A stretch of 57,757 nucleotides of DNA. Source: Anaerolineae bacterium. Lineage in GTDB: Bacteria; Chloroflexota; Anaerolineae; Aggregatilineales; J027. Every line of letters begins with the position of its first letter. Positions within the stretch are counted from its first letter, which is position 1. Positions 33,736 to 42,040 of the stretch are shown one piece after another. A model generated the notes under the pieces. That model was not told the DNA's origin. It searched no databases and was given only the letters and a program-made list of their open reading frames with translations. A program made the translations under genes and the position numbers. The stretch covers positions 1 to 57,757 of the forward strand of contig JAIOHL010000135.1 in assembly GCA_019913005.1 (NCBI GenBank), written 5' to 3'.

Positions 33736-35463
33736 ATGACGATTGATACATTCACCACCGCCGCTTTAGCAGACGAATTTAATGAATTGCTGGTGGGCGG
33801 GCGGGTTCAAGATACAGTGCAGCTTGACCATGATACGTTTGGGTTGGAAATTTACATTAACCGCGAACGGCGCTATTTGCTGTTGTGTGCTGAGACAACC
33901 GCTCCACGTGCGCTGATTACACCGGAAAAATTGCGACGTGGCGTGATGTCGCCGTCTACAATGGGCTTACTCATCCGCAATCGCTTAGAGGGTATGAAAC
34001 TTATCGCGGTGCGTCAACCCGCATGGGAACGGGTGCTGATTTTTGACTTTCTGGATGAGACAGGCGAAGTCCAGTTGATTCTGGAAATGATTGAGCGGCG
34101 GGCGAATTTGCTGCTGGTCGAAAATGACATCATCGTGGATTGTGTGCGGCGCGTCGGGGCGGATGAAAATCGCTATCGGGTCAGTTTACCCAAACATCCG
34201 TATGTGCCACCGCCGCCGATGGAAGGTAAGACCCATCCGGCTGATCTTAATCCCAAAGTGTTGAACACACTGCTGATGCGTGAACCCGATCAAAAAGCAT
34301 GGTCAGTGCTGGTCAAAAATGTATATGGGTTTAGCCCATTCCTCGCCAAAGAAGCCATTTTCCGCGCCTATGGTCGGGTGGATGTGCGGGCCTCAGAAGT
34401 TAACCCCTATGGGCTGGACGCGGCGTTGGGGTCGTTTTTACGCTCCCTGCTGCGGAATGAATGGCAGCCGGGGGTGGCGGTGGGTGAAGGCGGTCAAGTT
34501 TTGGGTGTAGCAGCCTATCCTTTGACGCATTTAGGCGAATGGGAAACAATGCCGACGATCAGCGAAGCCCTCAGTTCGTACTATGGACGATTGGAAGGCG
34601 GGGCGGTTTATGAGGCAGCCCGCGAACCCATCCGACTGCAAATCCAGAACGCGCAAAAGAAGCTGGAACGCAAGCTGGGGTCGTTGAAAAAATCGCTGGT
34701 GGAAAGGGCCGATGTTGAGCATTTGCGGATGGCAGGCGAGTTGTTGCTGGCCTATCAATACAATATCCAGAAGGGGCAGACCTTATTCGAGGCCGAATAT
34801 GAAGTGGATGCCCCCCCGCTGAAAATCAAACTTAATCCGGATTTGTCGCCGCTGGATAACGCCAAAGCCTATTTTGAGAAATATGAAAAGGCCAAACGGG
34901 GACGCCAGCAAGTGCCGGAGTATATCGCACAGGTGGAACACGAAATCGAATTCCTTGACCAGTTGGCGACTGACCTTGATTTGGCGGAAAACTGGCAGGA
35001 TATTGGTGAAGTGCAAGAGACCCTAATGAAAAAAGGGTTCTGGCAGGGCAAAAAAGTCCAGCATCCCAAAGGGGGGCAATCCGGGCCACTGCGCTATGTC
35101 ACACCCGACGGCTTTGTGATCTGGATTGGGCGGAATGCGCGGCAAAATGAAGATGTGACCTTTAAAAAAGGCGAGGATGTGGATATTTGGATGCACGCAC
35201 GTGGCGTTCCGGGGTCGCATGTGGTTGTCAAAACGAATGGTCGCAAAGTGCCACCCGCGATCATGGAGCAGGCCGCCCGATTTGCCGCGTATTACAGCAA
35301 ACTCCGCACGGAAGAAAAAGTCGATGTCATCACGGCGGAGCGTCGGCATGTGCGAAAATTAAAAGGTGGGCATCCGGGTCAGGTATTATTGCGCGAGGAA
35401 TTGGGCAATCTGCGGGTTAAGCCGATGGCTGTGCCGGAGAAACCTGAGAAGGGCGAGTTTTGA
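33736..35463 (+). CDS. rqcH: RqcH/NFACT ribosome quality-control protein
   Basis: 575 residues in the usual order. NFACT-N begins with TAALADEFNELLVGGRVQDTVQL. A helical coiled region follows (residues about 300-430, IQNAQKKLERKLGSLKKSL). The C-terminal NFACT-R domain contains GFVIWIGRNARQNEDVTFK, WMHARGVPGSHVV and HVRKLKGGHPGQVLL. RqcH binds stalled 50S subunits and recruits tRNA-Ala for C-terminal alanine tailing. The Asp-Arg pair needed for tRNA recruitment in Bacillus aligns with Glu98-Arg99 here (QPAWERVLIF). ATG 33736. Confidence 0.88.
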   Translation: MTIDTFTTAALADEFNELLVGGRVQDTVQLDHDTFGLEIYINRERRYLLLCAETTAPRALITPEKLRRGVMSPSTMGLLIRNRLEGMKLIAVRQPAWERVLIFDFLDETGEVQLILEMIERRANLLLVENDIIVDCVRRVGADENRYRVSLPKHPYVPPPPMEGKTHPADLNPKVLNTLLMREPDQKAWSVLVKNVYGFSPFLAKEAIFRAYGRVDVRASEVNPYGLDAALGSFLRSLLRNEWQPGVAVGEGGQVLGVAAYPLTHLGEWETMPTISEALSSYYGRLEGGAVYEAAREPIRLQIQNAQKKLERKLGSLKKSLVERADVEHLRMAGELLLAYQYNIQKGQTLFEAEYEVDAPPLKIKLNPDLSPLDNAKAYFEKYEKAKRGRQQVPEYIAQVEHEIEFLDQLATDLDLAENWQDIGEVQETLMKKGFWQGKKVQHPKGGQSGPLRYVTPDGFVIWIGRNARQNEDVTFKKGEDVDIWMHARGVPGSHVVVKTNGRKVPPAIMEQAARFAAYYSKLRTEEKVDVITAERRHVRKLKGGHPGQVLLREELGNLRVKPMAVPEKPEKGEF

Positions 35464-35500
35464 TTTATTCGGACACGGGGCTAAAGACGCCGCGCTGAAT

Positions 35501-35520
35501 TTAGCCTATAGGCAGGCTAA
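35501..35520. terminator. Hairpin between convergent genes
   Basis: TTAGCC (35501-35506) pairs with GGCTAA (35515-35520). It sits between the stops of rqcH and the pentapeptide-repeat gene and could serve both, though no clear T-run follows. Confidence 0.4.
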
Positions 35521-35536
35521 GGCATATCAATATCGC

Positions 35537-36127
35537 TCATTCCACCAACACAATATCCAGACTGCGTAAGAGGGAAATCGCTTCGGGGAGGGAGAATTTG
35601 GTCTTTTTGAGCGTGTTGGCGGTAGCATCAATCGTGTAATTGGATGCGCCAGTAAAATCGGCTTTGGTCAGGTCGGTGTGCAAAAAGCGGCTGTCGGCAA
35701 AGTTGCTGTCGGTGCAGTTGGCCTCGGTCAAAATCGTGTCAGCAAAATCCACTTCATGGGCAAGGCATTTTCGCATGACGACCCGGTGCAATTTGATGGC
35801 GCGGAAATTGGAATAACTGAGGTTGCATTCCACAAAACTGACCGAACTCATGGCCTCCCACACAGCGTCAATCCACGCAATGCCGATCATTTTGCAGCGT
35901 TCAAATTGGGTTTTGGTGAAAGCACTCCCTTTGACCGTGACCAGACTTAAATCGCAGTCTACAAAACGGCAGTCTATAAATTTGCAGTTTTGAAAATGGG
36001 CCTCCGGGAAAGAACAGGCTGTAAAGGTGCAGTCTTGAAAGGTGATGCGCTGGATGGTTTCGTGAGAAAAAGTCTCTTTGCGAAATGTCTGGTCAAAATA
36101 TTCGGATTGTTCAGACAGTCGGCTCAT
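35537..36127 (-). CDS. Pentapeptide-repeat protein (Qnr/McbG-like architecture)
   Basis: About 196 residues from ATG 36127 (MSRLSEQSEYF), which overlaps the end of the DUF2007 gene by 17 bp; longer starts would lie entirely inside that gene. Successive (A/C/S/T)-(D/N/x)-(L/F)-x-x units (FQDCTFTACSF, FQNCKFIDCRFVDCDLS, FVECNLSYSNFRAIKL, TDSNFADSRFLHTDLTKADF) form a right-handed beta-helix with a break near the middle, as in Qnr. Qnr proteins mimic DNA and protect gyrase; whether this one does is unknown. It is the last gene of the 38656-35537 cluster. Confidence 0.8.
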   Translation of the reverse strand: MSRLSEQSEYFDQTFRKETFSHETIQRITFQDCTFTACSFPEAHFQNCKFIDCRFVDCDLSLVTVKGSAFTKTQFERCKMIGIAWIDAVWEAMSSVSFVECNLSYSNFRAIKLHRVVMRKCLAHEVDFADTILTEANCTDSNFADSRFLHTDLTKADFTGASNYTIDATANTLKKTKFSLPEAISLLRSLDIVLVE

Positions 36128-36446
36128 CGGGGGTGTCGTCCTCATCATCATAATCATCAGGAAATTGGATGGCGGGTTCGTCAATTAGCGGCGGGGTTTC
36201 ATCTTCGGCTAAAAGGGCCATTGCTTCGGCTTCGTAGGAGGTGGGAACGAGGACACGAATCGCGCCGATACCAATCGTAATGCCCATCGCACGCGCCGCA
36301 CCGTCTTGCTGGATAAACACAGGGATTTCGGCTGTGCGCAGCAGGCCCGCGATGACTTCAGCCTCAAAAGAACTGGTGCAATCCGCGACCACTGACCACG
36401 ATTTTTGGGGTGGCTGACGACGGGGGTGGAGGCGTAGAAATCGCAT
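36111..36446 (-). CDS. DUF2007-like putative signal-transducing protein
   Basis: About 111 residues from ATG 36446, one base after the kinase stop. WSVVADCTSSFEAEVIAGLLRTAEIPVFI...IRVLVPTSYEAEAMALLAED matches the DUF2007 pattern (short alpha/beta fold thought to be a signalling partner). A strongly acidic tail follows (FPDDYDDEDDTPDEP). Coupling to the kinase on one side and the pentapeptide protein on the other suggests one functional unit. Confidence 0.72.
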   Translation of the reverse strand: MRFLRLHPRRQPPQKSWSVVADCTSSFEAEVIAGLLRTAEIPVFIQQDGAARAMGITIGIGAIRVLVPTSYEAEAMALLAEDETPPLIDEPAIQFPDDYDDEDDTPDEPTV

Positions 36447-36447
36447 T

Positions 36448-37464
36448 TCAATGACCGTCCCCATAACAGGGTAGCATGACGGTGAAGGTCGTGCCTTGAT
36501 TGACCTGACTCTCCACCCAAATGCGCCCGCCGTGCTGCTCGACAATGCTCTGGACAATCGAAAGCCCCAAGCCTGTGCCTACCGTATCGCCAACAACATT
36601 GCTGGCGCGGTAGAACTTGCTGAAGATATAGGGTTGATCTTCGGGCAGCACCCCAATGCCAGTGTCCGACACAATCAACAAAACGAAGTCGCTTTCTGAG
36701 GTAAGTTCCACTGTGATGCGCCCACCCGCTTGGGTGTATTTAATGGCGTTATCCAACAACTGATGGACAAGTTGGCGCAGTTGGATGGGGTTGCCCAGCA
36801 CAAAAGGTAATTTTTCCGGCGCGTAAAATTCGACCTGCTGATATTTCTCGTTGATTTGCTGGTGCAGTCCTTCCAACGCATATTGCACCATCATCTGCAT
36901 TTGTACGGCTTTACGATCCGTCTCCAAGACCGCGCCGACCTTTTCGAGTTCCTGCAAATTATTGAGGAGGGCAGTGATGGAATGCACACTGAAAATGATA
37001 CGCCCGATGAAATTGCGCTGTTGGTCATTCAGCGGCCCCATACGCTCCAATAACTCGATGTAACCGATGATGGCGGTCAGTGGTGAACGCACATCGCGGG
37101 TGACGGCGCCAACAAATTCATTACGCAGGCGGCTGAGTTCTTTGAGGTTGGTGATGTCTTGCATCATAACCAACGACCCCACCCCCGGTAATTCCACCCG
37201 TTCAGCACTGTAGACCTGATTGCGCTCGGTGAAATTGATCTCGCGGCGGGTATGTTGACCTTCCCCCTCGGTTAATAGGGCCAAAACATCGGGATTTTTG
37301 ATGATACGGCGGAGGGCTTGACCGATGGTCGAAGCGCTGCCCAGTCCAAATAGATGGGAGGCGGCTTGATTGCAAAACAAAATATGCTCGTGATGGTCAA
37401 TGGCAATCACGGGGGTATTCACATTTTGAAGCAGTATATCTAGTGCGTTAATTGTACCCACCAT
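36448..37464 (-). CDS. PAS-containing sensor histidine kinase lacking the phospho-acceptor His
   Basis: 338 residues, cytoplasmic. The PAS domain (residues about 5-105) contains NTPVIAIDHHEHILFCNQAA. The HisKA H-box reads FVGAVTRDVRSPLTAI, where family members have SHELRTPL: the His is Arg123 (codon at 37096-37098 on the plus strand is the complement of CGC). The ATPase domain is intact: HQLLDNAIKYTQ, SDTGIGV, FSKFYRAS, GTGLGLSIVQS. It can bind ATP but cannot use the canonical His. It lies 31 bp after the REC-GAF gene. Confidence 0.9.
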   Translation of the reverse strand: MVGTINALDILLQNVNTPVIAIDHHEHILFCNQAASHLFGLGSASTIGQALRRIIKNPDVLALLTEGEGQHTRREINFTERNQVYSAERVELPGVGSLVMMQDITNLKELSRLRNEFVGAVTRDVRSPLTAIIGYIELLERMGPLNDQQRNFIGRIIFSVHSITALLNNLQELEKVGAVLETDRKAVQMQMMVQYALEGLHQQINEKYQQVEFYAPEKLPFVLGNPIQLRQLVHQLLDNAIKYTQAGGRITVELTSESDFVLLIVSDTGIGVLPEDQPYIFSKFYRASNVVGDTVGTGLGLSIVQSIVEQHGGRIWVESQVNQGTTFTVMLPCYGDGH

Positions 37465-37495
37465 TAAAACAAGTTGTTCCTTCCAATAGCCGCTC

Positions 37496-38656
37496 TCATA
37501 AGGGTGTGGAGTCGGTAGAGGTTAACTGCCCGATCAACGCACGCATCTGCTCGGCTTTCTGTGTCAAGTCCAACAGTTGGGTCGAGAGTTGGGGCGATAG
37601 TTTGGGGATATTGGCAAGGTTAGCGAGGGCTTCCTGCATTTGACCCAAAGGAACAAATACGCCACTCGAAATTTTCTGGTCGCGCAACTTTAGTGTGTTA
37701 TAGGCAGCTTCAAGGCTTTTGGCACGCTGCTCCAATGCATTAAACAGGCGGGCGTTGACAATGGCAATCGCGGCGTAATCGGCCAATGTGTTAATGACTT
37801 CACCGAGACGGTCTTCAAAGCCCTTTTTGCGGCGATGATTGCCGACAGTTAACACACCAATCGCTTTGCCATTGACTACCATCGGGGCATAGACGGTTGC
37901 CAGAATATCGCGGGAGAGCTTAAAGCGCTTCAATCCATCGCCTTCGACAACAAGCGGCTGCTGGCTGGTCATGACCAATTTCGCCAATTCATCGCGCATG
38001 GGTTCGCCCAATTTTTCCTGCATGACCAGCGTCAAATTTTTGCCTGCACGTAGAATCAAATCCGTCGAATTGGGTTCTTGCAGCAGGAGGGTCGCGTAAT
38101 CCGCCCCACTGACGGCCAATGCACCCGCCAGCACTGCATCAAACATCCCATCAAGGCCGCGCATGGCGGTGAGCGTTTGGCCCAACGTGGCGAGGGTAGT
38201 CAATTCTTTTATACGAGCTTCCAATTCGATATTGCTCTTGCGAAGTTGTTCGGTGAGGCCGTCGCGTTCTTTACGCAGACGCACATCGGCAAGGGCACGC
38301 TGCACCACCGACATCATCTCGGCTTCGCGGATGGGTTTGGTGATGTAATCGGTTGCGCCAAAACGGAACGCTTCTATCGCATCTTTTTCACTACCACGCT
38401 TGACTCCCACGATAATCGGCCCGGTATATTGGCGGGATTTGATTGCCACCAACATATCTTTGCCGGTGAGACCGGGCATGACCAAATCTATATAGATCAG
38501 GTCGGGTTTGCGCTTTTCGACCATCGCCACGCCTTCCACACCATCACGGGCCTCTAATACCTCGTATTGGGTGGGGCGAAAAATTTGGTCTTTTAGGAGA
38601 TCACGTACTTCAACGTCATCATCTACGATTAAGACCCGTTCCATTTGTTTTGTCAT
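37496..38656 (-). CDS. Response regulator with receiver, coiled coil and GAF domains
   Basis: 386 residues. The receiver has Asp12-14 (VDDDVEV), Asp57 (LIYIDLVMP) and Lys107 (YITKP), but the switch Thr/Ser position is Val85 (IIVGVKRGSE), so phosphorylation would not be coupled to the usual switch. A coiled coil (residues 125-155) precedes a GAF domain (about 160-310, LGQTLTAM...VYAPMVVNGKAIGVLTVGN). A second helical tail of about 70 residues contains LEAAYNTLKLRDQKIS. There is no DNA-binding domain. It partners with the His-less kinase downstream. Confidence 0.88.
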   Translation of the reverse strand: MTKQMERVLIVDDDVEVRDLLKDQIFRPTQYEVLEARDGVEGVAMVEKRKPDLIYIDLVMPGLTGKDMLVAIKSRQYTGPIIVGVKRGSEKDAIEAFRFGATDYITKPIREAEMMSVVQRALADVRLRKERDGLTEQLRKSNIELEARIKELTTLATLGQTLTAMRGLDGMFDAVLAGALAVSGADYATLLLQEPNSTDLILRAGKNLTLVMQEKLGEPMRDELAKLVMTSQQPLVVEGDGLKRFKLSRDILATVYAPMVVNGKAIGVLTVGNHRRKKGFEDRLGEVINTLADYAAIAIVNARLFNALEQRAKSLEAAYNTLKLRDQKISSGVFVPLGQMQEALANLANIPKLSPQLSTQLLDLTQKAEQMRALIGQLTSTDSTPL

Positions 38657-38702
38657 AAAAACTTGTCCACAATGATTCCAATTATTTATATTTTAGGTCG
38701 TT

Positions 38703-38730
38703 AGAGAGGGACAATTAGTTGCCCCTCTCT
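38703..38730. terminator. Strong 12-bp hairpin after ndk
   Basis: AGAGAGGGACAA (38703-38714) pairs with TTGCCCCTCTCT (38719-38730), one mismatch or G-U, 4-nt loop. It lies between ndk (stop at 38737) and the REC-GAF start. There is no long T-run, so it may act as a partial terminator or mRNA end. Confidence 0.6.
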
Positions 38731-38736
38731 AAAGAT

Positions 38737-39186
38737 TTATTCAAAAATCCAGCGTTCGGTGTCGCGTGTCCAATTGACCAATTCGGCATCGCTAAAGAAT
38801 AATGCCACTTCACGGGCAGCAGCGGCTTGACCATCGGAGCCATGCACCAAATTGCGGCCAATTTCCATGCCTAGATCGCCACGAATCGTGCCGGGGGCGG
38901 CTTCGACGGGGTTGGTTTTGCCAATCGTGCCGCGTGCCGCTTCAATGGCGTTTTTGCCTTCTAGTGCAATCACGACCACCGGGCCACTGATAATGTAGCT
39001 GACGAGGCTTTCATAAAATTTCTTGCCGACATGTTCGGCATAATGCTTTTCAGCTAATTCACGGCTAATTTGAATAAATTTCATCCCGGCAATACGCAGA
39101 CCACGTGCCTCGAAGCGGCGGATAATTTCCCCGGCTAGGCCGCGCTGTACGGCATCGGGTTTAACGATAATCAGTGTACGTTCCAA
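38737..39186 (-). CDS. ndk: Nucleoside diphosphate kinase
   Basis: 149 residues, normal length. It has RTLIIVKPDAVQRGLAGEII at the N terminus, GKTNPVEAAPGTIRGDLG, and the active-site RNLVHGSDG with the phospho-His. It transfers gamma-phosphate among NTPs and dNTPs. Translation starts at TTG 39186, with GGGAG 9 nt upstream. The product is cytoplasmic. Confidence 0.97.
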   Translation of the reverse strand: MERTLIIVKPDAVQRGLAGEIIRRFEARGLRIAGMKFIQISRELAEKHYAEHVGKKFYESLVSYIISGPVVVIALEGKNAIEAARGTIGKTNPVEAAPGTIRGDLGMEIGRNLVHGSDGQAAAAREVALFFSDAELVNWTRDTERWIFE

Positions 39187-39324
39187 CGTTTGAATCTCCC
39201 TGTTGGTAAAAACATTGCCTACTCAAAACGGGCAATTTTGAAACTTACCTATAAGCATAGCATGTTTCGGGGTCGTCGGACAGTGCGACACTTGGAAAAC
39301 CTTAAAAACCTTGAAAATATGCTA

Positions 39325-39355
39325 GAAAACAAAAAGCGGGCTATAAAAACCCGCT
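39325..39355 (-). terminator. Terminator of the TPR/Trp-motif operon
   Basis: Minus strand: AGCGGG, 9-nt loop, CCCGCT, then TTTTTGTTTT (stem 39335-39340 with 39350-39355). It is placed 28 bp after the stop of the 862-residue gene. Confidence 0.85.
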
Positions 39356-39382
39356 GGGATTGCAGAAAACCGCGCTGGCGAA

Positions 39383-41971
39383 TTAGAGTTGGTTCAACGC
39401 ACCACGATAGGTGTCGAGCGCTTCCTGTAAACGGCCCTGTCGCATATAGGTATCGCCCAACAGACGGCGCACCTTTGGATTTTGCGGCTGACGGGTGGCG
39501 AGTCGGGACAAATCGTCGGCAACCACTTCGAGCGCCGCCGAGGATTCGACCAGCGTCTCGTAATGGTCTAGGCTGGCACCCAGATTGCCCACTTTCTCCA
39601 ATTCACGGGCCAAATTCAGGCGTGTATGGTGATCGCTCGGATTTTGTTCCAGCGAGGCTTGGTATTGTGCAAACCCAGCCGGAACGAGGGCAGGAGATGA
39701 GGGCGGCGGCACAGGTTGGGCCACTTGGCGCGAACTGGCAGCTGGGGCGACCACTGGCATAGGTGATGGCGGTGGTGCCATTGGCGGCACGCTGGGCACG
39801 TGGGTAGGTGTCATCACCACAGGCGGCTGTTGATAGACGGGCTGGGCAGGTGCGACGTAGACAGGCGCAGGGGGTGTCTCAACTACAGGTGCTTGATACC
39901 ATGAGGGCAGACCACCTTCTTGGGCAACGGGAAGATGTTCTTCAACCTCAGCCGAGGCTTCGGATGGCGTCTGAGCAAGGAATGCGAGTTCGGGTTGTGC
40001 AGTGGACGTTTCGGGTGGGGCATTTTCCGCCACAAAACTCAGCGGATCCATGACGGGTTCGCTCAACCAATCCGGGGTGGCGATTTCTGAAATCGCTTCT
40101 GGTTCGACTATTTGTGAGCTAATCAACCATTCCGGCAAATCACTGTCGGCGGGAACGACTTGACTGCTCATTTCTTGCAGCCAGTCGGGTAAATCGGTTG
40201 GTTCAGACGCGATAATTTCGGTTTCAATGGGCACTTCAAACATGCTGATGTCGAATTCCGGTAGGGCTTCGGTTTGAACCATTTCTGGCATGATCTCTTC
40301 GACTTTGGACACTGCCTCGGCGTACCAATCTGGTTCGGCGGGCGGGGTTAGGCTTTCATGCTGTAAGGTATATTCTTCATCGAGTGCCGCTGCCCAGTCG
40401 TCCCCACTTTGGGCATAACCCGCAATAAAATCCGAAGCCGCCAGAATCTCATCTTGCATTGGTGCAAAACTGGTGGTGTCTTCTAGGGTAAATTCGGGTA
40501 GTTCGATTTCGGGCAATTCTTGCACAATCGGGCTTTCAGATAGCCAATCTGGTAAATCGGTTGGGGCTGGCGGCGGCAAAATCTCATCAATCAGGGCCGG
40601 GAAAGTATCTTCTGTCACCGGAGCCGCTTCGAGGTCGGAAGGCATTTGAGCAGCCAACCAGTCTGGGATTTGGCCGGGGGCAATTTCCTCGCTCTCAGCG
40701 GGATGAGTGGCCTCAAATTCGTCATTCAAGGGGGTAAGAGCGGCTAAAGCTTCAGCCTTCTTCATTAGCCATGCCAATTCAGCTTCGGGGGTAATCGTGC
40801 CATGTGCCTGCGCTTCGGCGATTTGCTCATCCGTCAACCCCTCAATGGAAGTGATCATGTGCGGGGTGGTTGGGGTAGGTTCGGGCGTGACTTCATAACT
40901 GAGATCAAAGCCGGGGATGTCATCCGCAGCCATGCTGCTTAGAAAGTCAGTCACCCCTGCGCTCTGATCGCCTGCCAAGTCGCTCAACCACGACAAGGAC
41001 GAAGTATCCTCGCTGAGTTCAGGCGCGGATTCGGGCAGTGGCATGGATGGTGGATAGGATTCACTGCTGGCAAATGACTGTCCCGAAGTGGTCTCAAAGG
41101 GCGAATAGGGGACATAACCGGGTTCGTCAATCACCACACTGTTGGGGTCAATTTCGGGAATTTCATAGTTGGCTGCTGTCATAAATTCATTGGGGTCTGC
41201 CCCCTGACGCGCGGCGAGACTTTCTAGCCATGCCATCGGGTCAACATCCACCGGAATTTCGCCATCTTGAGGCACCCATGCTGCGGCTGGTGTTTCAAAA
41301 CTGAACTCCGGCTGTTCGGCGGGAACTTCGTAGGGTTGCGTTGCCGATGTTTCAAATGCGGCTGGTTCTTGAACTGGATGACTTGGGCCAGCGGCGGCAG
41401 ATAATGGGCGGCTGAATTTTTCGGAGGGGACATAGCCGGGTTCATCAATGACCACGCTGTTGGGATCAACTTCGGGAATTTCATAGTTGGCCGCGGTGGT
41501 GAATTCGTTGGGATTCGCCCCTTGACGCGCCGCCAGACTTTCCAACCACGCCATCGGATCCATGCCACCGAGGGGATCATTGGCATCAAGAGCTGCTGAA
41601 GCCACTGGTTCGATGGGAGGTGGTTCTTGGAATGAATAGTCCATCATCGTCGGCTGTTCGGCATAGCTGTAGTCGTAAGCTGGAGCCTCCACAGGCGGTG
41701 CAGGCGAGACCTCGATAGGCTCGGTAGCCTGCGGGGGTTCTTCGACGGGACGGCTTGGGCCAGCGGCGGCAGATAATGGACGGCTGAATTTTTCGGAGGG
41801 GACATAGCCGGGTTCATCAATCACCACGCTGTTGGGGTCAATTTCGGGCACCGACATATCCGCTGTGGTCATAAATTCTTGCGGATTTGCGCCCTGTCGT
41901 GCCGCAAGGCTCTCCAACCAACGCATTTGCTCTTCAAGTGTCATGTTCTCAAAATCTGGCATGTCGCCCAT
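39383..41971 (-). CDS. Acidic repeat protein with Trp motifs and C-terminal TPRs
   Basis: 862 residues from ATG 41971, AAGGAGG about 10 nt upstream. The N-terminal third has three copies of a long unit: MAWLESLAARQGANPNEF followed by PEIDPNSVVIDEPGYVP and KFSRPLSAAAGPS. The middle is acidic with many [LP]-D-W-L motifs (IPDWLAAQMPSD, LPDWLSESP, LPDWLQEMS). A Pro-rich linker (residues about 690-770) leads to a C-terminal TPR region of about 95 residues (RLNLARELEKVGNLGASLDHYE; RRLLGDTYMRQGRLQEALDTY). No signal or membrane segment. It is downstream of the 1631-residue gene by 69 bp and shares its motif. Probably a scaffold; function not known. Confidence 0.82.
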   Translation of the reverse strand: MGDMPDFENMTLEEQMRWLESLAARQGANPQEFMTTADMSVPEIDPNSVVIDEPGYVPSEKFSRPLSAAAGPSRPVEEPPQATEPIEVSPAPPVEAPAYDYSYAEQPTMMDYSFQEPPPIEPVASAALDANDPLGGMDPMAWLESLAARQGANPNEFTTAANYEIPEVDPNSVVIDEPGYVPSEKFSRPLSAAAGPSHPVQEPAAFETSATQPYEVPAEQPEFSFETPAAAWVPQDGEIPVDVDPMAWLESLAARQGADPNEFMTAANYEIPEIDPNSVVIDEPGYVPYSPFETTSGQSFASSESYPPSMPLPESAPELSEDTSSLSWLSDLAGDQSAGVTDFLSSMAADDIPGFDLSYEVTPEPTPTTPHMITSIEGLTDEQIAEAQAHGTITPEAELAWLMKKAEALAALTPLNDEFEATHPAESEEIAPGQIPDWLAAQMPSDLEAAPVTEDTFPALIDEILPPPAPTDLPDWLSESPIVQELPEIELPEFTLEDTTSFAPMQDEILAASDFIAGYAQSGDDWAAALDEEYTLQHESLTPPAEPDWYAEAVSKVEEIMPEMVQTEALPEFDISMFEVPIETEIIASEPTDLPDWLQEMSSQVVPADSDLPEWLISSQIVEPEAISEIATPDWLSEPVMDPLSFVAENAPPETSTAQPELAFLAQTPSEASAEVEEHLPVAQEGGLPSWYQAPVVETPPAPVYVAPAQPVYQQPPVVMTPTHVPSVPPMAPPPSPMPVVAPAASSRQVAQPVPPPSSPALVPAGFAQYQASLEQNPSDHHTRLNLARELEKVGNLGASLDHYETLVESSAALEVVADDLSRLATRQPQNPKVRRLLGDTYMRQGRLQEALDTYRGALNQL
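41165..41960. repeat. Three diverged in-gene repeats (WLESLAARQGA unit)
   Basis: The segments around 41880-41930, 41480-41560 and 41165-41245 encode the same block of about 60 residues, with near-identical stretches such as PNSVVIDEPGYVP. The copies differ in silent and conservative changes, showing past in-frame duplication. Confidence 0.75.
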
Positions 41972-42040
41972 GACGGACTATCCTCCTTATGGTTGGCTGG
42001 TGTAATGAGAGGCCAACGCGAGATACAAAAAACACAAAAA

